Numbered from the stretch's first letter, positions 1-5,124 are shown. The stretch is DNA of 5,124 nucleotides from JAQBFJ01 sp032123435 (GCA_032123435.1 JAQBFJ010000092.1:1-5124), one strand, 5' to 3'. Program-made: numbers and translations. Notes: generated from the sequence alone by a model not told the origin.

Positions 1-24
1 TTACCACGGAGTTCACGGAGGCAC

Positions 25-59
25 CCGCCTTCGCGAGAAAGCTTCGGCGAGGCAGGCGG
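25..59 (+). repeat. GC-rich imperfect palindrome nested in copy A
   Basis: CCGCCT (25-30) pairs with AGGCGG (54-59), and TCGC (31-34) pairs with GCGA (47-50), leaving a three-base bulge and an AAGCTT-containing loop. It is absent from the equivalent place in copy B, so it looks like a smaller palindrome inserted into the larger element just inside its left arm. Copy B has a related CCGCCT/AGGCGG hairpin at its right outer flank (3866-3882). Confidence 0.6.
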
Positions 60-83
60 AGGAGAAGAAAGAAGAGAAGAGAG

Positions 84-122
84 TTGATTTAATTCCGGGA
101 CTGACGTCCGAAATTAAATCAA
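84..122 (+). other. Hairpin 1 of copy A
   Basis: TTGATTTAATT (84-94) is exactly complementary to AATTAAATCAA (112-122). An inner stem forms between GGAC (98-101) and GTCC (106-109) around a TGAC loop, and C96-G110 can extend it past a bulge. In copy B the outer stem is the same, but the inner stem is GAAAC/GTTTC, so both sides changed together. Confidence 0.75.
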
Positions 123-146
123 TACTTTGCATGTTGGAGGATAGGA

Positions 147-226
147 GTTGTCTCGGAAGTTTACTCCCTGACAACAACGTTGCATCAAATCATGGATTGC
201 TTGTGCAATACAGGATTTGATGTAAC
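147..226 (+). other. Hairpins 2 and 3 of copy A with conserved loop
   Basis: Hairpin 2 pairs GTTGTC (147-152) with GACAAC (170-175). Its loop contains GTTTACTCCCT and is almost identical in copy B. Hairpin 3 pairs the 13 bases at 179-191 with 214-226, all matched except one G-T that would be a G-U wobble in RNA. An inner stem ATTGC (196-200)/GCAAT (205-209) closes a four-base loop. Hairpin 3 is followed after five bases by eight T residues. Confidence 0.7.
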
Positions 227-239
227 CTCGGTTTTTTTT
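179..239 (+). terminator. Possible intrinsic terminator or attenuator in copy A
   Basis: The 13-bp stem of hairpin 3 ends at 226 and eight consecutive T residues follow at 232-239, which resembles a rho-independent terminator on the + strand. Against this, five bases (CTCGG) separate stem and T run, the stem is AT-rich, and copy B has only four T residues in the equivalent place. If it works, it would either end an upstream transcript or attenuate transcription into the secretin gene. Confidence 0.3.
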
Positions 240-312
240 GTATTCTCTGTGCCTCCGTGTTCTCCGTGGTAAATTTCTTGTGTCCGCCTGGATGGCTAAA
301 TAGATACAAAGT

Positions 313-2013
313 ATGAAAATTAAGATCATATATGGGTTTCCTTTGCTGATTGCCGGATTAACGACTTTCGTGTTAATGGCGTCTGCTCAGGGACAGGTGT
401 CTAACGAAAGCATTGCTTCGAATGTTGTCGTTAATCTGAGCGGCGAATTAAATAACAGGCAAGAAATTCGATCCGCACCCAAACGGTTGAGAGATTATAA
501 CCTGCCTGGACTTGAAAGGAATGTTCCTGATTTCAACGCGCTCAAGCCTATGGATGTTGTGCAGTTGATAGAATATCTGGCGCACATAGGAGGTTTGAAA
601 AACATTGTCATAAGCACTGATGTTACGGGATTAACCGCGAAACTCAGGTTCAGCAATGTCACTGTTGGCGACGCGCTGGAAGTGGTGTTATCAGCCAATT
701 ACCTCGCGTATGAAGTAAAAGACGGCATTCTGCAAATAATGACGGATGAAGCATATCAGAAGTTTTATGGCACAAGCTTTTATGACAATAAGAAGGTTGA
801 GGTAATCAAGCTGGAATATGCCGATACCACACGACTTCTGCCGCTGGTTGAATCAGTGAAAAGTTCTATCGGGACGGTTGTATCCGATCAGATGACGGGA
901 ACTTTTATTCTTATTGATACGCCTGAGAAGATAGCGGAAATGAAGGCAATTATCGTTGAATCCGATATTTCAACTATTTCCAGAGTGTTTCCCACAGTTA
1001 CCAAGACGTTCGTGCTTCAATATGCTGAACTGGCGGAAATACAGGCACATATCACTCCGTTGATCAATCAGGCGGCTGGTTCCATTCACGCGGATGAGCG
1101 GAGCAGAACCATGATCGTTACCGATCTTCCCCATAATATGGCCAAGATAGCGAACATAATTGAGATATTTGACAAACGGCCCCAGGAAGTATTCATTGAG
1201 GCTAAAATCGTACAGGTGAATCTGAGTGAGGAATGGAAGCTTGGCATAAACTGGCATCATCTATTTCAAGGAATAGATCCTCGCTACGCGGCCAATATCA
1301 GTGTTGTGCCGCCGCTGGCTTCGCCGCTGGGTTCGGTTAACGCGCCTGGTTCGGGATATGGATCAGTAACGTATAACACGATAATGGGCGGCACGGATTT
1401 GACGGTTATACTTGATGCCATCAAAACCATTGGCGATATGAAGATATTATCAAATCCGCATGTTACGGTGCTTGACGGGCAGGAAGCGTCGATAGAAACG
1501 GTCCGGGACCAGCCTTATGCGGAGGCGGATTTTGAGAGCGGCTCGACAAATGTAATAGGGGAATCAATAGCATTTATTCCTGTAGGTGTTACGCTGCATG
1601 TGACGCCGAGAATCAATAATGAAGGATTTATTACGGTTGATATAAAACCAAGCGTCAGCACGGTGGACGGTTTTTATAACGCTATGTATCCCATTCCTAT
1701 TGTGCAGAAAGCGGAAGCCTCAACAAGTGTCATGGTGAAGGATGGTGAAACAATAATCATCGCGGGCATGATAGAAGAAGCAACACGCACACTGCAAAAC
1801 AGCGTTCCGTTTCTGAGCCGTATTCCGCTGTTGGGTTTGATGTTCAGATCTGAATCCGAGATACAGGAAACAAAAGAGACAATAGTGTTTCTGACCCCGC
1901 GCATTATTGGCGGGGATGAGCCAATTCAACTTCTAAGAGATGTGAAGAAGGAGCCAAAACCATTACGTTCTGTTGACAGTAGAACTGAAAAACCGGCAAA
2001 AGCAGTAAGGTAG
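313..2013 (+). CDS. Secretin, type II secretion / type IV pilus family outer-membrane channel
   Basis: Predicted multimeric outer-membrane pore of the GspD/PilQ superfamily, through which proteins, pili or DNA cross the outer membrane. The 566-residue protein has a Sec signal peptide (KIK, a hydrophobic stretch to about residue 23, likely cleavage ASA|QG near 25). An STN/N0-like domain follows (about 80-143), then two N1/N2-type ring domains (about 161-222 and 230-290) and the secretin domain (about 293-532). That domain holds GDMKILSNPHVTVLDGQEA, VGVTLHVTPRI and the family signature VPFLSRIPLLGLMF (498-511), and ends with VFLTPRII. A basic, proline-containing tail follows to 566. It has one ring domain fewer than a typical GspD and is shorter, so I give no symbol. 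No lipobox is present. No clear Shine-Dalgarno precedes the ATG; the start is chosen because the signal peptide begins directly there. No other secretion or pilus gene is visible in the window. Confidence 0.95.
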   Translation: MKIKIIYGFPLLIAGLTTFVLMASAQGQVSNESIASNVVVNLSGELNNRQEIRSAPKRLRDYNLPGLERNVPDFNALKPMDVVQLIEYLAHIGGLKNIVISTDVTGLTAKLRFSNVTVGDALEVVLSANYLAYEVKDGILQIMTDEAYQKFYGTSFYDNKKVEVIKLEYADTTRLLPLVESVKSSIGTVVSDQMTGTFILIDTPEKIAEMKAIIVESDISTISRVFPTVTKTFVLQYAELAEIQAHITPLINQAAGSIHADERSRTMIVTDLPHNMAKIANIIEIFDKRPQEVFIEAKIVQVNLSEEWKLGINWHHLFQGIDPRYAANISVVPPLASPLGSVNAPGSGYGSVTYNTIMGGTDLTVILDAIKTIGDMKILSNPHVTVLDGQEASIETVRDQPYAEADFESGSTNVIGESIAFIPVGVTLHVTPRINNEGFITVDIKPSVSTVDGFYNAMYPIPIVQKAEASTSVMVKDGETIIIAGMIEEATRTLQNSVPFLSRIPLLGLMFRSESEIQETKETIVFLTPRIIGGDEPIQLLRDVKKEPKPLRSVDSRTEKPAKAVR

Positions 2014-2066
2014 ACCGGGTAGAACAAGCGGTAGTATCGAAAGTTTTATGAAAGAATGAAAACAGT

Positions 2067-2138
2067 TTACCACGGAGGCACGGAGAAGAGGTTCAGGAAA
2101 TCTGCATAAAATTGGAATTTTATTCATATTTCCTGAAC
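2067..2138 (+). repeat. Short CACGGAG-leader hairpin repeat, copy 1
   Basis: It begins with TTACCACGGAGGCACGGAG, then a purine-rich stretch, then a long hairpin: 2091-2101 pairs perfectly with 2128-2138 (11 bp). Two further pairs form between mismatches, and ATAAAATT (2106-2113) pairs with AATTTTAT (2116-2123). It lacks the right-hand CTCCGTGGTAA arm seen in the long elements. The related copy lies at 3461-3548. It sits in the 148-base gap between the secretin and TPR genes, ending 10 bases before the ribosome binding site. Because it lacks a T run, it is not a standard intrinsic terminator, though it could stabilise an mRNA end. Confidence 0.8.
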
Positions 2139-2148
2139 GTTTGTGCTT

Positions 2149-2154
2149 GGAGGA
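2149..2154 (+). promoter_or_regulatory. Ribosome binding site of the TPR protein gene
   Basis: GGAGGA lies seven bases before the ATG at 2162. It decides the start: the frame is open from a TTG at 2141, but that would place seven acidic residues before the signal peptide and would put the Shine-Dalgarno inside the coding region. Confidence 0.85.
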
Positions 2155-2161
2155 AGAAGAG

Positions 2162-3442
2162 ATGATAAAACATGGCAGAATCGACGTTATGTGTTCCGCC
2201 GTAAGGATCATTCTGTCGCTGGTTGTGTTATTGCTCGGCGTTAATCTTGCCGCGGCGGAAGATTTTTCCTGGTCATGGGAGGATGGCGAGTCGCCGGAGA
2301 GCGCGGAAACGGATGCTGGTGACATTGATGAAGAGAATATTCTTTTGAACTTTGATGAGCCTGCGCTTGATGACGAAGAAAGCGTTAATAAGGAAAGCGC
2401 AGGTGAAGAACAGTCGTCCGGCTCCAAATACACGGGGGTTGATGTTGATGCTTATAATGAACTGCTGAAAAGTAATCTCGATCTTCGCAGACAAATAGCC
2501 GAGGTAACGCAAAGTGAAGAAAAAGCCAGGCAGGAGAATGAGCTGCGCGGCAATGAGATCAGGGATATGGAAGGACGATTGTCCATTCTGGTGAGCAAGA
2601 TTCAGGATATTAATAAGGAAAAAGAATTGTCCGGCGCTGATTTGGATAAGGTCATGCAGTTGGAATCAGAGCTTGCCCAGGCGGAGGAAGAAAAGGCCCG
2701 GTTCAACGATGAATTGGAGCAATTACGCAGGCAGTTAAGCGCTCTGGAACAACAGTCGAAATATCAGCCTACAAGTTCGGTGCGGCCAGGATCTGATTTG
2801 TTCGAACAGGTGCAGAAGGAAAACGTTAATCTGAAAAAGGAACTCCGGGAAGCGCTTGAGGCAAAAACCAAGGCAGTCAAAGAGGTCACCCAAGCCCAGG
2901 AATTGAAGCAGATGTTGGATTATTCTAAATCTGTTGAAAAGGAACAAAAGAAAATGATCGGAGAACTGCTCAAGCAGATTCCCGCAATGGAACAGGAGCT
3001 TTTATCCATCAAGGCTACTGCGTCAGAAAAAGATATGGTTCTTAGCGCAACGGAGCAGGATCTGGAAGAAACCCGGCGGGAGCTCGAAAAACGTGATTAC
3101 CGACTGGTAAAAGCGGAAAAGATGGCTGATCTGCTTGAGAAAACGCGCAAGGAAGTTATGCGTGTCAGCGATGTTGAGAAGAGGAACATGCATTATAATA
3201 TGGGCGTTGTTTATGCGAAGGAAGGAAGGTCTAAAGATGCTGAAGTGGAATATCTTAATGCTTTGCGGATAGATCCCAGTGACGCTTATGCTCATTATAA
3301 TCTCGCTATTCTCTATGAGAATGAGATTAAAGATATCGGCAAAGCCATGCGTCATTACAAAGCATACCTGAAACTCCGCCCGCACGCCAACGATGTTGAC
3401 ATTGTCAAGCAATGGCTGATCAGTCTTGAAGCGAAGAAGTAG
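2162..3442 (+). CDS. Exported coiled-coil protein with C-terminal TPR repeats
   Basis: Function unknown. The 426-residue protein begins with a long n-region and a signal peptide (hydrophobic core about residues 14-27, likely cleavage after AAA at 32), so it is probably periplasmic or envelope-associated. Residues about 33-90 are very acidic and low in complexity. From about 95 to 335 it is heptad-rich coiled coil full of E, K, Q and L, broken by a Pro/Ser/Gly-rich stretch near 198-212. Two TPR units follow: about 343-376 (HYNMGVVYAKEGRSKDAEVE) and 377-411 (AHYNLAILYENEIKDIGKAM). The short C-terminal helix ends in EAKK. TPRs mediate protein-protein contacts and the coiled coil suggests an oligomer or spacer. 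Being next to a secretin makes an assembly or scaffolding role possible, but no motif proves it. The secretin lies 148 bases upstream with a hairpin repeat between, so co-transcription is plausible but not shown. Confidence 0.85.
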   Translation: MIKHGRIDVMCSAVRIILSLVVLLLGVNLAAAEDFSWSWEDGESPESAETDAGDIDEENILLNFDEPALDDEESVNKESAGEEQSSGSKYTGVDVDAYNELLKSNLDLRRQIAEVTQSEEKARQENELRGNEIRDMEGRLSILVSKIQDINKEKELSGADLDKVMQLESELAQAEEEKARFNDELEQLRRQLSALEQQSKYQPTSSVRPGSDLFEQVQKENVNLKKELREALEAKTKAVKEVTQAQELKQMLDYSKSVEKEQKKMIGELLKQIPAMEQELLSIKATASEKDMVLSATEQDLEETRRELEKRDYRLVKAEKMADLLEKTRKEVMRVSDVEKRNMHYNMGVVYAKEGRSKDAEVEYLNALRIDPSDAYAHYNLAILYENEIKDIGKAMRHYKAYLKLRPHANDVDIVKQWLISLEAKK

Positions 3443-3460
3443 ATCCCGTGCATGGGGATA

Positions 3461-3548
3461 TTCACCACGGAGTTCACGGAGGCACGGAGGAGAGAAGAAG
3501 TTAAAGAAATCTGAATAAAACGATAGTTTTATTTCATATTTCTTGAAC
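3461..3548 (+). repeat. Short CACGGAG-leader hairpin repeat, copy 2
   Basis: It has the same plan as 2067-2138: a TTCACCACGGAG leader with repeated CACGGAG, a purine tract (3484-3500), then a hairpin. Bases 3500-3510 pair with 3538-3548 with one mismatch, and AATAAAAC (3514-3521) pairs with GTTTTATT (3526-3533) around a GATA loop. Compared with copy 1, the outer stem has lost a GC pair (AGGAAAT/ATTTCCT against AAGAAAT/ATTTCTT), and the tip of the inner stem gained C-G, so both arms changed together. Confidence 0.8.
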
Positions 3549-3654
3549 AGCTTGCCATGGGAGATAGAAAGAGATGATTGAGGGGGAATTAATATTTACC
3601 ACGGAGTTCACGGAGGCACAGAGCAATACAGAGAAGAGAGTTGATTTAATTTAG
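3549..3654 (+). pseudogene. Leader-like remnant: RBS-like site, ATG and 26-codon ORF
   Basis: The bases after the second short hairpin (TGGGAGATAGAAAGAGATGAT, ending at 3578) resemble the ribosome binding site and first codons of the TPR gene (TTGGAGGAAGAAGAGATGAT, ending at 2166). An ORF starts at the matching ATG (3574), runs through the left arm of long repeat B and stops in its hairpin 1 at 3652-3654. The 26-residue product is mostly repeat sequence, so I do not think it is a functional protein. It may be a duplicated gene start later cut by insertion of copy B, or the short repeat may itself carry a ribosome binding site. Both readings are inference. Confidence 0.35.
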
Positions 3655-3873
3655 AAACAAACGTTTCAAAAATTAAATCAACAACCTGCAAAGGGAGGGG
3701 AAGAGGTTGTCTCGGATGTTTACTCCCTGATAGCAACGTTGCATCAAATCCGGGATTGCGAAGCAATATTGGATTTGATGTAACCTCAGTCTTTTGCCTG
3801 CCCTGCGTAGCTCGGAGAAGGATATTCTCCGTGTCTCCGTGTTCTCCGTGGTAAATTTCTTGTGTCCGCCTGG
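3596..3873 (+). repeat. Long structured repeat, copy B
   Basis: The left arm 3596-3619 pairs with the right arm 3831-3854 at 21 of 24 positions, and two further outside bases on each side also pair (3594-3595 with 3855-3856). Internal hairpins match copy A: hairpin 1 is 3641-3652 with 3670-3681 plus GAAAC/GTTTC; hairpin 2 is GTTGTC (3706-3711) with GATAGC (3729-3734) using two G-U wobbles; hairpin 3 is 3738-3750 with 3772-3784 plus ATTGC/GCAAT. An extra 7-bp stem (3813-3819 with 3825-3831) lies near the right arm where copy A has none. The shared 19 bases after the right arm end at 3873. No direct target duplication is evident. The element ends 37 bases before the deacetylase start and points the same way. 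Confidence 0.85.
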
Positions 3874-3882
3874 GGGAGGCGG
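3866..3882 (+). repeat. Small GC hairpin at the right flank of copy B
   Basis: CCGCCT (3866-3871) pairs with AGGCGG (3877-3882) around five G residues. In copy A the first arm is present at 284-289 but the second arm is missing. The same arms form the outer stem of the palindrome at 25-59, which suggests one small palindromic unit associated with both long repeats. Confidence 0.45.
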
Positions 3883-3910
3883 GGAATTTGTTTGTTGATA
3901 AGGTAAAGTT

Positions 3911-4519
3911 ATGAACTTGCTGTTTGGAAAGATGGTTTGCCGGCAGGGGTCGCGATTACTGCCGTATGTATCCATTACTTTTGATGATGGGCCTAATGCT
4001 CATACTACCGGCAGAGTGTTATCGATTTTGGAGCATGAGAATGTGCGCGCGACATTTTTTCTATTAGGAAGAGAGATTGCCGCTCATAATGATGTTGTAA
4101 AGATGATATTGGCGGGTGGTCACGAGATCGGTGGACATAGTTTTGACCATTCGAGCCTGGATATACGTGGTCAAGTGCGCGCGTGCGCGCGGGAGCTGGG
4201 AGTGTGCGGAGTGGCTACGCGTCTATTCCGTCCGCCGGCAGGCAGAATAGGTTTCATGGATCTTTTATGGCTGAGGAAAGAGGGGTATAAAACTATTTTG
4301 TGGTCTTTTGATGCGCGTGATTCCATGCGGCATGAAGGGAAATGGGGGGATGATATTCCGAATTATTTCGATATAAGAGCGGGAGATATAATTTTGATGC
4401 ATGATGACAACGATGTGTGTGTTAAAGATTTGCCTGATCTTATTAAAACAGTCAGAGCCAATGGGTTGGAGCCGATTACTGTCAGCGAAATGCTGGGTCT
4501 GCGGGAATTGGAAAGATGA
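3911..4519 (+). CDS. Polysaccharide deacetylase (NodB homology domain, carbohydrate esterase family 4)
   Basis: Predicted metal-dependent deacetylase that removes N- or O-acetyl groups from a glycan such as peptidoglycan, chitooligosaccharide or another polysaccharide. The substrate cannot be read from sequence. The 202-residue protein is essentially only the catalytic domain. All five CE4 motifs are visible: TFDDGP (23-28, with catalytic base D25 and metal ligand D26), HSFDH (76-80, metal ligands H76 and H80), RPPAGR (107-112), the DARD region (134-137), where the usual Trp is absent, and LMHD (162-165, H164). There is no signal peptide or membrane segment, so a cytoplasmic site or a lipid-linked precursor substrate is possible. 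The ATG at 3911 has only a weak AAGG upstream. An internal ATG at codon 8 lacks a better site, and the NodB domain begins only near residue 18, so the N-terminus is uncertain by a few residues. Its stop overlaps the next gene. Confidence 0.93.
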   Translation: MNLLFGKMVCRQGSRLLPYVSITFDDGPNAHTTGRVLSILEHENVRATFFLLGREIAAHNDVVKMILAGGHEIGGHSFDHSSLDIRGQVRACARELGVCGVATRLFRPPAGRIGFMDLLWLRKEGYKTILWSFDARDSMRHEGKWGDDIPNYFDIRAGDIILMHDDNDVCVKDLPDLIKTVRANGLEPITVSEMLGLRELER

Positions 4520-5124
4520 AATGCGAGAAAAACATTTGTGGTCTTTCTCAATATCTTGTGCTTGCCGGAATTCTGTTGTTCGCGCTTGCTTTGCGCCTGG
4601 GTATAGGCATGTTCCTGGGATTCAATTCCGGACCGGATATGGAAGCATGTGGATCGGACACCGTAGAATTTGAACACATGGCCTGGTCAGCGGCACGCGG
4701 TGACGGTTTTATTGCTTACCCGGGTGGATCACCAACGGCGTTCCGTGCTCCTGGTTATCCTTTAATGCTGGCTGGTATTTATAAGTTGTTCGGAAGACAA
4801 TTCTGGCTAAATCGTGTTGTTTTGAGTTTGATTGGCACGGGAACGTGCTGGCTAGTTTATCTGTTGACTATTCGCCTGGGGTTGTCGCGTATTTCAGCGT
4901 TGGTCGCGGCGCTGATTACGGCGGGACTTCCTTTGCAGTTTTATTTGTGCGGTCATTTCATGAGTGATCCGCTTGCCGGCTTCCTGAATGTTGCCTGTTG
5001 TTCTCTGCTCGTTACCGGAATGTGTTTCTGTGATCGTACGGATCGAAGCATTGCCGTTCCTTCGGACGCCTGTTCACGGACCATCTCCTTTCGTTCAGGT
5101 TTCTGGTTTATGGCGGGGTTGATT
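4516..5124 (+). CDS. GT39/ArnT-like membrane glycosyltransferase, 3' end outside the window
   Basis: Its first 203 residues are present with no stop before the window ends; full-length relatives usually have 450-650 residues. It looks like a GT-C fold enzyme that transfers a sugar from a polyprenyl-phosphate donor on the outer side of the inner membrane. Residues 13-35 form the first membrane helix. A loop follows with SDTVEFEHMAWSAARGDGF (47-65), where D48 fits the catalytic acid position, and then FRAPGYPLMLAGIYKLFG (76-93), the family's typical proline/tyrosine stretch. More helices lie at about 101-118, 126-144 and 153-171, with FMSDPLAGFL (148-157) matching the second conserved acidic site. 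The ATG overlaps the deacetylase stop as ATGA (4516-4519), implying translational coupling. GGGA at 4503-4506 is a weak Shine-Dalgarno. It is unusually rich in cysteine. Acceptor and sugar are unknown. Confidence 0.85.
   Translation, partial: MKCEKNICGLSQYLVLAGILLFALALRLGIGMFLGFNSGPDMEACGSDTVEFEHMAWSAARGDGFIAYPGGSPTAFRAPGYPLMLAGIYKLFGRQFWLNRVVLSLIGTGTCWLVYLLTIRLGLSRISALVAALITAGLPLQFYLCGHFMSDPLAGFLNVACCSLLVTGMCFCDRTDRSIAVPSDACSRTISFRSGFWFMAGLI

Larger units (their letters stand above)
1..291 (+). repeat. Long structured repeat, copy A (inverted ends plus internal hairpins)
   Basis: The ends form an inverted repeat: 1-24 (begins TTACCACGGAG) pairs with 249-272 (ends CTCCGTGGTAA) at 22 of 24 positions. 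Inside are a GC-rich hairpin (25-59), a purine-only tract (58-83), hairpin 1 (84-122), hairpin 2 (147-175) and hairpin 3 (179-226), then eight T residues (232-239). A further 19 bases outside the inverted repeat (273-291) are also shared with copy B at 3596-3873, so the repeated unit reaches beyond the right arm. The left boundary coincides with the window edge, so any target-site duplication cannot be seen. No transposase or credible ORF lies inside. It could be a MITE-like element or a structured RNA leader of the secretin gene that starts 21 bases downstream. Confidence 0.85.
3443..3910. other. Gene-free gap of 468 bases filled by repeats
   Basis: No credible protein gene lies here. In order it holds a small 5-bp stem right after the TPR stop (ATCCC 3443-3447 with GGGAT 3455-3459, no T run), the second short hairpin repeat (3461-3548), a leader-like stretch with an ATG (3549-3595), the long structured repeat copy B (3596-3873), and about 37 bases of leader before the deacetylase. 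A weak AAGG (3900-3903) is the only Shine-Dalgarno candidate for that gene. I see no convincing sigma70-type promoter. Confidence 0.8.

Noticed and set aside
1..291. CRISPR array or tandem repeat
   Set aside because: The CACGGAG units are too few and irregular, there are no equal spacers, and the structure is that of inverted repeats.
278..306. Possible promoter TTGTGT - 17 bases - TAGATA before the secretin
   Set aside because: Both boxes match the sigma70 consensus poorly, the transcript leader would be almost absent, and the -10-like part is not present after copy B.
114..329. Minus-strand ORF of 71 codons across copy A, similar to one at 3673-3975 (shared DLMQRC.QGVN.RDN)
   Set aside because: The similarity is explained by the DNA repeat. 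Most differences between the two are amino-acid changing and the reading frames follow the hairpins, so there is no sign of protein selection.
2141..2161. TTG start for the TPR protein, adding seven residues
   Set aside because: The strong Shine-Dalgarno GGAGGA lies inside this extension and fits the ATG at 2162, which also begins the signal peptide.
1963..2433. 156-codon minus-strand ORF across the gap before the TPR gene
   Set aside because: It is a serine-rich antisense shadow of the acidic region of the TPR protein and crosses a repeat and the secretin end.
3443..3459. Intrinsic terminator after the TPR gene
   Set aside because: The stem has only five base pairs and no T run follows.
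4401..4673. 90-codon + strand ORF spanning the deacetylase end and glycosyltransferase start
   Set aside because: It is out of frame with two well-supported genes, has no recognisable motif, and is a shadow.

Overview
The window reads as a piece of a diderm (Gram-negative-type) bacterial chromosome. It encodes an outer-membrane secretin and exported proteins, and its gaps hold large amounts of repeat DNA with a CCACGGAG...CACGGAG signature. Such repeats, together with the moderate GC content, remind me of uncultured lineages such as Omnitrophota, Lentisphaerota/Kiritimatiellota or Planctomycetota. That placement is an inference, because there is no marker gene here.

Layout, all genes on the + strand. 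Positions 1-291 hold a long structured repeat (copy A). Positions 313-2013 encode a complete secretin of the type II secretion / type IV pilus class. The 2014-2161 gap carries a short hairpin repeat and then a strong ribosome binding site. Positions 2162-3442 encode an exported coiled-coil protein with C-terminal TPRs. The 3443-3910 gap is filled by a second short hairpin repeat, a second leader-like ribosome binding site with an ATG, and copy B of the long repeat. Positions 3911-4519 encode a NodB-type polysaccharide deacetylase. Overlapping it by four bases is a polytopic membrane glycosyltransferase of the GT39/ArnT-like type, at 4516 to the window end. It is cut off by the window and has no stop codon here.

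The genes form two functional blocks. The secretin and the TPR/coiled-coil protein both look like envelope components, and the second could be an accessory or assembly factor for the first, although only proximity suggests this. The deacetylase and glycosyltransferase look like a translationally coupled pair in polysaccharide or lipid-linked glycan modification.

The most interesting material is non-coding. Two copies of a roughly 260-290 bp element have inverted ends of about 24 bp and three internal hairpins. Their stems are kept between copies by compensatory or wobble changes, and one loop is almost invariant. Each copy ends 40-60 bp before a start codon, in the same orientation as the gene. 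A second, shorter hairpin family also shows paired changes, and one copy is followed by a sequence resembling the ribosome binding site and start of the TPR gene. These could be mobile elements (MITE-like) or structured leader RNAs. The window alone cannot separate the two.
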